Below are positions 43,110 to 53,550 of a stretch of 64,000 nt of DNA, in pieces. Numbering within the stretch: the first letter of the stretch is position 1; each line of letters opens with the position of its first letter. The notes under the pieces are model-generated. The model saw nothing but the letters and a program-made list of their open reading frames with translations. It was not told the DNA's origin and searched no databases. This DNA is from Letharia columbiana (lineage: Eukaryota; Ascomycota; Lecanoromycetes; Lecanorales; Parmeliaceae): assembly GCF_014066305.1 (NCBI RefSeq), contig NW_023501047.1, forward strand, positions 372,001 through 436,000, read 5' to 3'. The position numbers and the translations under genes were made by a program.

Positions 43110-44442
43110 TCAGGTCGATTCCACTCTGGACAGCCAATTGATAACCTGAATGACGTTAACAATTGAGCTGCCTTGTACCCGAAGACGTCTTACCATCATT
43201 GCCTGCACAAGTCCGACTTTCTGTCCATAATTACTCCCATCCCAGCTATTCGCTTGGAGTGTGAGATTGTACATCCCAAGCGCGTCAAGCTGCCTCGCCT
43301 TGGCTTCTCTCATTGTCTCCAGGGTGTAGTGCCAAAGAGCATTGTTGCCTTGAGTGAGGATCTGGCCAGGAGGCTTGAGATGGCCCGCCGCATTCGGGCC
43401 TACCCATAGGATAGGGATGTTTCGACCAGAAGCATCTGCTAGAGTCACCCACTCATCCATCGAATCAACTGCTTTAGACCAGGAAAGCGATGTTGCCAAT
43501 GACAGAGAATGGATGACTGGAATCGGCTTGTAAGCATCTGGGTCTCCGCTGATGAGCGAGGTAAAGCTGGCATGCAGCTCCTCGGGCGCTGGGGAGTCTG
43601 TGACGGGAAGAAATACATGTGGCGTGCCTACGCAAGTCAACACTGGCTTCGGGGAGCCCTAATTTGACGGTAGACCTACGATCGCAGTAGAAAGGGTTTC
43701 TGTGACCAACTCCATCTTCCTTCTCTCTTACGCTCCGACTCTCCATGATCATGTGGCTCCAGCACTCTGACTTGGTGAGCTGATTGTCGCACCTGCAAGC
43801 ATCACGCTGGCTTTCGTTGAGCTCCCACTGCTTGAGACTACCCATAGCCATGTCCTCTCTGAGCAGCATGTTGAAGGCGGCGTAGATATGCTTGAGGGAG
43901 TCGTCGCCAATAAAGACAATGGCATCAAAGCGTTCCAGGATCATGCAGATTTCTGCAGTCGAGTACCAGCGGTAGTGGCAGCCTGCGGGAAAATAAGGCT
44001 TCTCGAATCCGTGTCGACCGCCTCCGCTCATGGCTTCCAGAAGTGTTGCCCGGTTGTTGCAGTAAAGCGTATGCTTCGGGGCATCATCGTCGAGTGCCAC
44101 TGGAGGTACGTAGAGCTGCGTTGATCTGATGCCACAATCTCCATGTCCTTCAAAGTGTGAGAAGTGGCTAGGCTTGTCAGCAAGACTGTACTGGAAGAAA
44201 GGCTTTACGACCTACTCTTCCACCGAGTTCTGCGAGAACGGAACCCTATCTAGTTGTCTTGGAGAGGCAGAGAATGGACTGATCATCCACAAGAACAGAG
44301 CAATGGCAAGGATCACAGTGAAAGCAGTCCGCTTGGAGGCAGCGACCGGGTTGCTGTTACTGCGAATGGGTGGAGTTTTCATGGTTGGCACCTGTAAGGG
44401 TGTCTGAGGTGCACTGGGAGAGGATGGAAATGGATACGCCAT
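43110..44442 (-). CDS. Membrane-anchored SGNH/PC-esterase-like protein, possibly inactivated
   Basis: Segments 44442-43680, 43627-43194 and 43145-43110 join in phase (introns 52 and 48 nt) to about 410 codons. A signal-anchor helix (TAFTVILAIALFLWMI, about residues 38-55) predicts a type II Golgi protein. FDAIVFIGDDSLKHIY resembles the GDS nucleophile block of PC-esterase/TBL O-acetyltransferase relatives, and HFEGHGDCG plus CHYRWYS look conserved. There are two oddities. TAG at 44212-44214 interrupts the frame, unless a 51-nt intron 44223-44173 with a weak GTGGAA donor removes it. The C-terminal site expected to be D-G-x-H reads W-D-G-S-N-Y, lacking His. It may be a decaying or non-catalytic member. 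Confidence 0.6.
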
Positions 44443-44986
44443 GCTTATCCACAAACGTGGTATCTAGTATCTAGCTCCCGTTCTTGATGGGATTGGGAGG
44501 CGAAGAAACAGAAAGGGCGACTCGCCGGCGGCTCATGGTATCTTGGCGCCACGCAGCGGATGCATTCACTTGACAACACAGGCCGTCGTACGGATCCCAA
44601 TCAATTACAAAAGTAACACAAAAAATAGTAGAATTCGTCTGTGTCAATACTCTATAATCCTACTTTGATGAATCTGAGAACCCTGTGGTTGGCATTTCAA
44701 GGTAGAGGACACACTTGTCATTTGACTTTTCCTCTTGCATTATCAAAGACAAGTCTACCGTGGAGTTGGGTCGGAAGGTGCAGCCTTATGCAGGCTAGCT
44801 ATACGGTATAGGTGCTTGGCGAATAGGGTTATATTCTGCAGCAGGCTTCAATAGAACAGATCATCCTTACTACTCATCTCGATAGATTCTATAATGTAGC
44901 GATATTAGAGATGCCTCGAAGCGCCCAGGAAATTCAAACCTCTAATGTTACTGATGATTTAGGTTCCCCTCTAGACTTTTCTCACG
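44443..44986. other. Intergenic with dispersed-repeat copy
   Basis: Contains repeat copy A (44627-44768) shared with 53.4 kb. The rest is unremarkable and short of coding potential. Confidence 0.5.
44627..44768 (+). repeat. Dispersed repeat, copy A
   Basis: About 140 bp aligned in the same orientation with 53407-53546 (AGTAGAA-TCGTCT..., CTACTTTGATGAATCTG, CCTCTTGCATTATCAA, CCGTGGAGTTG). Differences are scattered and mainly transitions. Confidence 0.85.
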
Positions 44987-46345
44987 TCACAATTCGGTCT
45001 TCCCCTCGTCGAACCACATCCCCATCTCACCCATCTCCTCCCTTATCTTCTCCTCCTCACCCCCCCGCCCCTCGGCCTCCTTTCCCTCAATTATATTCTT
45101 CATATTCGCCCTCACACCAAAAACCAGGTTCCGCGCCCCGGGCGCTCCTTTTTTCTTGACCCTGTCTTTTCTCGGCTTGTCCGGATGGTACTCGATGTCG
45201 TTCTGCACGGAGGCGGTGTATACCAGTCCTGGGTAAGGGACCACGCACGAAAAATCAATTTCACCCTTGCTCCCGCGCTTGCAGAGTCTGGAGTGGCCGA
45301 CGTCGACGGGATCGTTGAAGTGGGAGTAGGAGAGGTAGTAGAGCAGCTTTTCTACGCAGATTTCGGAGTCAGCATTGCGTATTCGAGGCACAAACTGGAG
45401 CTCCAAGACAGGTCTCAGGAGTAGAAAAATCCCATTATTCCCGAAACATTTCTCACGGCTCAGTTTTACTACCGTTTGGGAAGGATCAGCTCCGAAGATG
45501 TACTTACGGGCGCCGGTGTAAGAGAGCGCGTAAGCGTAGGAACACATGCCGCCGGCGGAGCGGTACACCACGCGGGTGGTGCGGTTGTGGGGGAGGTCGT
45601 AGGTTAGAGTTGGTTCAGGGTTCCACAGATGCCAGCGGTGACCGGCCGGACGTACGGTGGTGTCGTTGGCGATGATGAAGCGCGAAAAGGGTTTTGTGGG
45701 CTTGTTTTGCGCGCAGTGGCCGAGCCAAAGCATATCCCAACCATCGCCATAAGGGGACAAAGGCTCCGAGGAGGTGGGCGCGTCGAGGATATGTCGGGTC
45801 CCGAGGGCGAATTGAGTAAGTTGGTTTTTCAAAGAGACGTCCCAATCGGCGTCGTCTTCGAGAATCAAGGCGGACGAGAGATTGTTGTCGAGGATCGAGG
45901 CAGCAGCATTTATATGAGCGCGCCAGCAGCCGGTTATGCTTGTGGCTCTCTCTCCTTCTTTATAAAAGCCTGGCCAAGCGACGTGGGGAATTCCTTTGCC
46001 GTCTACACCTGGGATTATAGTGTATGAGATGTTGGTGATAGAGGTGAGAAGGCGAAGGGAATCGAGTTTGTCGGTTCGGTCGGGCATGTGTATAAAGTAG
46101 ACGTCGCCGAAGCCAAGGGTATTGTTATGTATTGCTTGTATGCTGTTTTGGGAGAGGACATGGGCGAGCTTGGAGCTCGTAGAAGGACTCGAATTTGAGG
46201 ATGATGATTGTAAGGACGAGGAGGGAAAGAGACGATCACGTTGAAGACCTAAGAATAGAGCCAGTATCGCGCAAAGAGCAACGACCAATAAGGGCTTGAT
46301 CATCTTCTTGTGACGCTGAGCCTTCGTCATAAACACAGTGTTCAT
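44987..46345 (-). CDS. Glycosyltransferase family 25-like protein
   Basis: Exons 46345-45508 and 45351-44987 join across a 156-nt intron (perfect GTAAGT donor, GCGTAG acceptor) to 400 aa. The intron is a multiple of three and free of stops, so an unspliced message would still be open (471 codons from the furthest upstream start). An N-terminal anchor (IKPLLVVALCAILALFLGL) marks a Golgi type II protein. GT25 features are the early FIHMPDRTDKLDSLRLL block, GCWRAHINAAASILDNN and the acidic metal-site LEDDADWD. The spliced join gives SYTGAQKLLYYLS, matching the family better than the unspliced frame. It likely transfers galactose or glucose to glycans; acceptor unknown. Confidence 0.82.
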   Translation of the reverse strand: MNTVFMTKAQRHKKMIKPLLVVALCAILALFLGLQRDRLFPSSSLQSSSSNSSPSTSSKLAHVLSQNSIQAIHNNTLGFGDVYFIHMPDRTDKLDSLRLLTSITNISYTIIPGVDGKGIPHVAWPGFYKEGERATSITGCWRAHINAAASILDNNLSSALILEDDADWDVSLKNQLTQFALGTRHILDAPTSSEPLSPYGDGWDMLWLGHCAQNKPTKPFSRFIIANDTTVRPAGHRWHLWNPEPTLTYDLPHNRTTRVVYRSAGGMCSYAYALSYTGARKYIFGADPSQTVVKLSREKCFGNNGIFLLLRPVLELQFVPRIRNADSEICVEKLLYYLSYSHFNDPVDVGHSRLCKRGSKGEIDFSCVVPYPGLVYTASVQNDIEYHPDKPRKDRVKKKGAPGARNLVFGVRANMKNIIEGKEAEGRGGEEEKIREEMGEMGMWFDEGKTEL

Positions 46346-47232
46346 TCTATCAAATCCTGTATACATTCCAATGGTGCGTGGATACATTTGGAGCAAAGAC
46401 AAAGATTACTCGCAAAAAGACCGAACAGGCATTGAAGAAAGAGCAGAGGGATTGGAGATCAGTTGTGGTGTGGCACGTTGGACGTTGCATGGACAATATT
46501 TGCGTAGGCGGTGTCCACATAAGTGGCAGACCCCATATGATTTGGGCCATCTCGTCTACGCACCGTTGATCTGACATGCTTATGCGAGGATCGCCGTGGC
46601 AGGACCGCGAGGCGTTGGCTGAGCATGGCTCTCGGATAAGGTAGGCACGGGAAGGGTCAAAGGGAGAAGGGCGTAGTATTTCAATCTAGATGCTGAACAG
46701 CCAAGGACAAGGAACACTTCAAATGCATGATAGCATGCACGAAAAAGACCTGTCGGGATTGGACGCTAGTAAGGACTGGGTCATGTTGCCCGTTTAGGTG
46801 GAAAATAGGAACACGGCCAGGCTTGTCCATAGCATTCCTGAAGGATCTACCTATTATATACTTGCAACTCATCGTTAAGGAATCATGGACCAACCTGAAA
46901 GCTTTAAGGCGGGGATGCCACCGCCTATAGTGCTGGAAAGCCGGGTCAACAAGAGGATTGTAGATCTAAAGATTGTGTCGAGGCTGTGTATGTAGGGCGA
47001 AGATAACGGACACGATCGGATCTACATGTTTGCTCCGGCTGCTCTTGGCAAGCATGCACACAATCTATTGCTCCATTTTTCTCGTCGAAACATATTATAT
47101 CTAGGCCTATATTTATTGCGAGGTGCAGCATCCTCAAGCGCCCGATCCCTGCTAAGCCTTACTTTAGCTTTTATGCAACCACCTTTGCCTCAGTCCTCAG
47201 ACGCTCCCTACACCCCGAGCTTGCCCTACTTA
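46346..47232. other. Intergenic bordering the repeat block
   Basis: About 890 bp; no gene supported. Base composition drifts towards A/T at the right end. Confidence 0.4.
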
Positions 47233-47536
47233 CAGAGGTCCACCAGGTCTGCACCGAAAGTCCTGCACACGCACTAGTGCAGCCCTAACCCTACTTTCGG
47301 AAAGCGGCCCTATAGAGGGGAAGCCTAGAAATATATTTTCACAGCGCATGGATGGGGCTTTGGGTACTTCTTTTGGCTTAAAAGGGGATAAAACCCCCAG
47401 AAACCTAGCTAGGGCTAGGTGCGATTCCGAAGAACTCCAGACGCATTGTCCAGGTAGCCCTTTAGGTGGGGCGTTATCCGAAGTCTGAGCGCAAGAGTCT
47501 TGGCGGGTGCAGGACTTTCGGCGCAGACCTCTGTAG
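47233..47536. mobile_element. Inverted-repeat element (MITE-like), about 300 bp
   Basis: The left arm (CAGAGGTC...GGTCTGCACCGAAAGTCCTG at 47234-47265) is mirrored by the right arm (CAGGACTTTCGGCGCAGACC then TCTGTAG, about 47509-47536). The interior holds CCCTAACCCT at 47285-47294. A decayed relative lies at 2150-2265. Confidence 0.6.
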
Positions 47537-47559
47537 TTTCACGAGGAAACGCACAATAC

Positions 47560-48028
47560 TACGGAGGTTGCCACCGAAAGTCCTGAACATACGCTAAAAC
47601 CCTTGGCATTCTTGGTATTTCTAGCATTTTAGCAAATTTCTTGAATAGCTTCATAATCTACATACGATGTTTCATATAATTATATATATACTGATTTGCT
47701 GGTTAGCTAGATTATAGAGTCACTTATCCCCTTCTTTACGACCCTTTTAATACTCGTTATCGCCTCGTAAACGAATAACTTCGATAATATATCTAGATAT
47801 ACGCTACTATCGCTACTGTGCACACAGTAATATCACAACTATATACCTCGTATATATACAGTAATATCGCTACTATGTACTTTATATACATATACTCTAT
47901 ATATATAATATTAATATCGCTACTATATAAAGTATTAATATTTAAGATATTTAAGATATTTGCTAAGAATACCAAGGGTTTTGAAGCCCTAACCCTAATG
48001 TTCAGGACTTTCGGTGGCAACCTCCGTA
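47560..48028. mobile_element. Element with perfect 31-bp inverted repeats and telomere-like motif
   Basis: 47560-47590 and 47998-48028 are exact reverse complements over 31 bp (core GAGGTTGCCACCGAAAGTCC). Similarity continues inwards (AAACCCTTGG...ATTCTT). CCCTAACCCTAA, two exact copies of the fungal telomere unit, is at 47987-47998 next to the right arm. The interior is AT-rich and has no coding capacity. The arm core CCGAAAGTCCTG is shared with the adjacent 300-bp element. Confidence 0.7.
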
Positions 48029-48108
48029 GGAAATGCGCAATTTTACAACCCGATAAATACGACGTAACATCAAAATACCTACTTTCCACTAAATCAGTAT
48101 ATATGAAA

Positions 48109-48929
48109 GAATAAGGTAGGGCTGAGCTAAAAAACCTTGAATTTGTATATGCAGTCAATTATAAATTCGAGTCCGCTACGCTTTTTTATTAAACTGTCTG
48201 AGTCAGCCCGCTAGCCCTCTCGAGCGTTCTTATTAAAAAAACTAGATATATCTTATTTAATTTTAAAATAACTTCTTTTATTTCTATTAGAATCTTTTAA
48301 TTTTTTTTAAATTATAAAGCGCTATTTACGCTTTTTAACGATTTAAAATTTTAATCTTATAATTATTTAAAGATAAAGAAATTAAAGATCGCTTATTAAA
48401 GATCGCTTATTAAAGATCGCTTATTAAAGATCGCTTATTAAAGATCGCTTATTAAAGATCGCTCTATTAAATAGTCTTATTTTAAAAAAAAATAGATATT
48501 ATTTACATTTAAAATAACTTTCTTATTTTTTATTAAAATCTTTTAAGTTATTTTTTAAAGTATAGAGTATAATTTATTTATTTTAATATTTTAAGAATAT
48601 TATAATTTAGTCTTATAATATTTTAAAGATAAGAAACTTAGATATCGCTTATTAAAAACTTATCTATTAGTTTCTATAAATTTAATTTATAGATTTAAAC
48701 TTTTTTTTTATATAATTATTCTTAAAATTCTCTTTTTAAAAACTATATAAAAGTAATTCGCTTAGAGATAATAATTAAGCTACTATTATTATAGATAAGT
48801 AAAGTTTTTATAATAAGTAACTATAAAGATATTTAAGATATATTAAAAGAAGATAAAAATATAGACCCTAAACTTATAATTGGCTGCACATACAAATTTA
48901 AGATTTTCAAGCTTAGCTCTATCTTATTC
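48109..48929. mobile_element. TIR DNA-transposon remnant, 821 bp
   Basis: Ends are about 55-bp imperfect inverted repeats starting GAATAAGRTAGRGCTRAGCT and including AATTTGTAT and CAATTATAA. Most mismatches between the ends are transitions. The interior is RIP-like and includes a 14-bp tandem repeat. Confidence 0.65.
48381..48464 (+). repeat. Six tandem 14-bp repeats
   Basis: ATTAAAGATCGCTT repeated six times without gaps; only the last base of the final unit differs. Confidence 0.95.
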
Positions 48930-48993
48930 TTTTATATATACTAATATCTAATATCTAATATTAGTATATATAATAGAATTAGTATATATAATA

Positions 48994-49240
48994 GAATAAG
49001 ATAGAGCTAAGCTTAAAAATCTTAAATTTGTATATATAGTTAATTATAAATTTAGGATTACTACGCTCTTTAGTTAGATCGGCTAAATTAGCCCGCTAGC
49101 CCTCCCGAGCTCCCTTATTAAAAATTTATATATAGAAGTTTTACACTCTGAAATAACCAGCTCCCTACGGATGCTGTTACTTCATAATTTCGTAAATTAT
49201 AGAGCTTAGTTTACGCTTTCTAACGATGTAAAAATTTCGA
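48994..49240 (+). mobile_element. Left end of a second TIR-element copy
   Basis: It begins GAATAAGATAGAGCTAAGC and stays alignable with the left part of the element at 48109 (CCCGCTAGCCCT block, then CGCTTTYTAACGAT). It faces the right end of the first copy, so the two ends form a palindrome around 48.87-49.06 kb. The right end of this copy was not found. Confidence 0.6.
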
Positions 49241-49243
49241 AGT

Positions 49244-50390
49244 TTAACCTACTATTGGTGGATTAAATAGATATTTAAATATCATGGTAGTCACACCAGA
49301 CGCGTCCGGGATCGGATAATAATCCTTCCACCTATTTGTGTAACCATTCTTCTTCCACCATTCTACCAATTTACCAATATGAACATAATCGTTCTCGATA
49401 TCCCTCGCGGAAACATTACTAAACGCTTCAGACACGTATTCCTTCCGTTCGTCTTTTAAACCCCTTACTGACGCCCCCAGGCCACCCTCGACGAATCCGC
49501 TACTGCTAGTAATCGAGGCCGCAAGCGAGCTCAACAGCTACCTACTACTGCTCATAAACGCGTTAAAAGACCCTTCAAAAAAGAGCCCGAACGGATACGT
49601 CCTCCCCTACAGATTCCTCCCAAGCCAGCGGTAGTGCCTTCCAACCCAGCGATGCTACCTCTCAAAACGCGTCTTCCTCCCCTATCCATTCTTTATCACC
49701 CTATTTTAATCATGTTTCTTCTATAATTCTACCAATCCACCAATTATGAATATATTCGCCCTCGATACCCCTCGCCCAAATATTACTAAATATCTAAGGC
49801 ACATATCCCTTCCGCCCGTCTTTTAAACCCCTTACTGACGCCCCCAAGTCACCCCTCGACGAATCCGCTACTACTAGCAATCGAGGCCGCAAGCGAGCCC
49901 AACAGCTACCTACTACTACTCATAAACGCGTTAAAAGACCCTCAAAAAGAGCCCGAACGGATTCACAGCCATCGTCCTCCCCTACATACTCCTCCCAAGC
50001 CAGCGATACTCGACCAGCCGCTCAGTCAACACTACCTACCCTATCAGCTTAGCAATCCACTCAGTCAGATCGTCAACCAGTCACTCAGTCATCCACTCAG
50101 TCAGCCACTCAGCTAGCCACTCAGTCTGATACTCTACAAGAGAAGGAGTAAGAGGAGGAACTACAACAGGCAAATGCGGAGAACACTGCGGAGAACACTG
50201 CGGAGAAACCAAGCGGCAACAAGGCCACCATCGTCAAGAACACGGCTCAGCTCTCCAAGATCCCACGTCATATACTCTCCACGGTTCCACATCAAATCAT
50301 CACTCAGCAAGCGGAGAACACCACTGCAACTTGGCCTATTATCTCTACTGCATTAATATAGTATATTACTACAATAACGTTATAAGAGGA
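49244..50390. pseudogene. Degraded transposon-like coding relic with internal duplication
   Basis: 49361-49632 and 49727-50007 are a direct duplication of about 280 bp. On the plus strand the second copy continues into a protein-like frame: a basic block (RGRKRAQQLPTTTHKRVKR), then a Ser/Thr/Gln-rich repeat (CACTCAGTCAG units at 50050-50130). It is broken at TAG codons in positions where CAG (Gln) stands in neighbouring repeats. On the minus strand, 49534-49244 is open for 96 codons with a KLVEWWKKNGYTNRW patch. Which strand was coding is unclear. Likely the gene of the second TIR element, ruined by RIP. Confidence 0.45.
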
Positions 50391-50790
50391 GGATCTACTG
50401 CGACGATTATAGCCAATTAGACCTCTGCAGAAGGAACATCAAACGATACATATTTGAACGAATTGAAACCGTCCGATATCTTGCTCTGACAGCTATTTCA
50501 TTATTCGAAAGATTTCACTGCGGCAGGAGATAATGTGGGATTCACACCACTAATTGGCATGTTATCTCCATTTCTTTCCGGTATTTTAATACTTCTTGCC
50601 ATAAGAATATGGCCTTTCTCTGTTTTTTGTGGGCAATCATTACGGATCCATCCTCCACACTCGATACACCTTCCTAATTAGGCCTTAGCGCGCCTCTCTC
50701 CGTACATATGTGCCTGTATACCACATAGATTAAATCAATTTTATAGTGGTGGAAGTAGGTCAAAAACGCACAGCAAGCGATCAGAGTTCG

Positions 50791-50850
50791 ATTTGACTTA
50801 GGGCTAGGGCTAAAATTCGATTTGACTTGAAAAAATCCAACTTCATGAAT
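50791..50850 (+). repeat. TTAGGGCTAGGG motif between short direct repeats
   Basis: TTAGGGCTAGGGCT at about 50799-50812 is bracketed by two copies of AATTCGATTTGACTT-like sequence. Confidence 0.6.
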
Positions 50851-50874
50851 TTAATTCATAGGCCTTTACTTGTT

Positions 50875-51065
50875 AATTCTTAATAGCTTAGAAGATAAAG
50901 AAATAAAAAAAGCGATTTATCGACGGGTTATAATATTTTAACGTTATATAGCGATTTAACGTTATATAGCGAATATATTTACTTAATAATAAAGAGTAGA
51001 ATATTAATATAGATTCTCACAAATAAAAAGATAAGTAGAACTCGTCTATGTTGATACTTAATAAT
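50875..51065 (+). repeat. Dispersed repeat, copy B
   Basis: About 190 bp matches 53264-53437 (TTCTTAATAGCTTAGAAGAT..., TAACGTTATATAGCG, AATAATAAAGAGTAG, AACTCGTCTATGTT). Copy B has an extra tandem GCGATTTAACGTTATATA unit. Confidence 0.85.
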
Positions 51066-51230
51066 ATCAGGACTAGTATAGATGCGATACTAGTATAGAT
51101 GAGATAGAACTAGAATAATAAGGCTATCGAACTATGTAGATGAGAAGGAGACATGATATAGTAGGGGATGTCTCCGCCAAGGCCCGCTAGCCATAGGGCT
51201 GAGTGATGTGTCAAGGGTACGCTCATAACA
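51049..51230 (-). mobile_element. Candidate LTR with adjacent polypurine tract
   Basis: On the minus strand this reads TGTTATGAGC...TATCAACA (182 bp), with TG...CA ends and short TGTT/AACA inverted termini. It is preceded by GAGAGAGGGGGTAG, a good polypurine tract. This would be the 3' LTR of an element extending right into the AT-rich interval. A clear second LTR was not found, and the first 17 bp overlap the dispersed repeat B/C, so the assignment is tentative. Confidence 0.4.
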
Positions 51231-51244
51231 CTACCCCCTCTCTC

Positions 51245-53087
51245 AAATAGCCATGGCCCCTATGGCTGATAGACCGGAGATGCAGGCCCATTACTTACCT
51301 TATATCTTCAAACATTCATAGTTCGTATAGTCCTTAACTAGAGAGGGTTAAGATCCAGAAGATATAGCCACATCTTATCTACGTATCAGTAAGATTCTCT
51401 AAATCCTTCTCCCGTCCAGCCTATCTATTATAGGCCTTCGAAAGAACTAAATAATTTCATCGCATACATATATATTATACTCGCTGAAAATCTATAAAAA
51501 TAAAGAACTTTTAGTATTCGAGACTTTTAATATAATACTCGTTCTTAGCGACGATAGTAGTAGTATTAAGCTTTATATAAATTCTTATATTAGCCTCGTC
51601 GCTAGCTAGAGGTATAGCGAGTATAGAGAGTCTAATTTAAAGAAAATCGGTAAAAGAATAGATAAGTAATAATTATAATTATCTTAATAATCTATAATAA
51701 CTCTTAAGTCGATATTTTAGCGTAAAGAATTTTAATAAAATAATATAATGTAACTAATCGAGGGCTCTCGAATCGAATTAAATCGAATCGAGTTATAGGC
51801 GCTAAAAACTCTAATTCAATATCAAGTAAGTTTCTCTATAAGATATCACATAGTCGATATCGATAGAGGCTATCGACGGCGATAGTAAGGTCTATAGATA
51901 GCGTACTATAACTTCGAAAGATCTTTACGTATATAATAATAAGGGAAGCTCGCTTAATAGATTTAATATAAAACTATTAATAAGTAATATAGATCTAGAA
52001 AATCGATTTCTTAATATAAAAAAAGAAGGTTATTCTAATATCGAATAGTTTTAATTCGTTTAAAAATACGATATTCGAAGTATTATCGAGTCGCTTATAG
52101 AAAGCCCTAGCAACTAAGCTCGTATACTTCGTCGAAATCTATATCGGGCTTATAATATTTACTATGCTTTTATATATAAGCCTAATTCTTATTTATAAGA
52201 TTCTCTATCTTAGTAAGACTTAAACTCTATATATTAAAAATAAGACGAGTTATAATTAAGTATTCCTTCTTTATATTAGTCTCGACCTTTACTTTTACAT
52301 ATTACTCCGCGAATCTTTTAGCCTTCTTCTCGATAAACTCCTTAATAGATTATTAATATTAAAGCTATATTCTTATAATATATTTCTTTAATTTAGATAT
52401 AATTTAATCTCTTATTAATAGATCAATTAAGTCACATAAACGAAGTTCCGATTTCTTTCGTATATCGTTTATTAGACTATTATTTCTAAGATCGTTAAGA
52501 CTATTATTTCTAAAATTACATTCGATATACTTAATAAAATTATCGTAGAATTTAAGAAATAATTAACTTTCTTAGCTTATTTTATCGTAAGTATATTAAT
52601 AGATTTCTCTAAGAACGAATAAGAGTATCTTATACACGTTGCTTAAATAATTTAAAAGATTATCGACTATAGAGTACGAGCGATATCGTCGTCTAATAGA
52701 TATATATTAACTAACTTCCCCTTTAAGTCTCGCTATAACGTAGATAATTTTAAAGATATCGATAAGAAAATAATTATTATTATAAGTAAGCTTATCTTAA
52801 ATTCTTATTTTTTAATTATCGAATAATATTAAATTAATGTCTATAAAGATAGATAAATCTAATAGTCTTAGACTAAGTAATTATCTAACTAGCTATAAAG
52901 AGATTAATTAATATCGATATACTCTTAATATCTCGAAATCTTATAGAGTAGATAATAGTAAGAACGGAGGCGAAGTAGAGATATTAGGCGAGTTTCTGGC
53001 CCTACGTCTCCTCTTAATTAATATAAAATAAGAAAAAGGGGAGTAGATAGAGAATACTATACCCTCAATAAAAAAAATTATTAATAG

Positions 53088-53130
<43 letters not shown>

Positions 53131-53262
53131 ATCTTCTATTATAAATCGTCGTATATAAGATAAGACTAGTCGCGATAACTATAAAGATATTTAAGATATA
53201 TTAAAAGAAGATAAAAATATATATATTATATATACTAATAAATATAATATCTAATATTTAAT
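51245..53262. other. AT-rich interval without genes
   Basis: About 2 kb of strongly A/T-biased sequence with stops in every frame. It may be the RIP-ruined body of a retrotransposon between repeats B and C. A poly-A run of about 33 is at 53092-53124. Confidence 0.5.
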
Positions 53263-53263
53263 C

Positions 53264-53546
53264 TTAATTCTTAATAGCTTAGAAGATAAAGAAACGAAAA
53301 AAGCGATTTATTAACGATTTATAATATTTTAACGTTATATAGCGAAGGTATTCACTTAATAATAAAGAGTAGGCTATTGATATAGATTCTCAAAAATGAA
53401 AAGGCAAGTAGAACTCGTCTATGTTAATATTCAATAATCCTACTTTGATGAATCTGGGAACCCTATGGTTGGCATGTCATGGTAGAGGATACATTTCTCA
53501 TCCGAATTCCTCTTGCATTATCAATGATAAGTCAACCGTGGAGTTG
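53264..53546 (+). repeat. Dispersed repeat, copy C (joins B and A types)
   Basis: The left part matches copy B (50875-51065) and the right part matches copy A (44627-44768), overlapping in AGTAGAACTCGTCTATGTT. This copy therefore shows both halves of one larger repeat. Confidence 0.85.
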
Positions 53547-53550
53547 ATTT

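Larger units (their letters stand above)
47640..53400. repeat. AT-rich, RIP-like repeat block
   Basis: Composition changes abruptly to A/T-rich with dense stop codons in all frames, except a less biased patch at about 49.1-50.7 kb. Copies of internal repeats differ mostly by C-to-T and G-to-A, the RIP pattern. No intact gene is present. Confidence 0.85.

Noticed and set aside
47285..47998. True telomere or chromosome end
   Set aside because: Only two telomere units are present at each place, and normal genes continue on both sides, so these are interstitial motifs within repeats.
48381..48464. CRISPR-like regular repeat
   Set aside because: The 14-bp units are contiguous with no spacers, and the host is a fungus; it is a simple tandem repeat.
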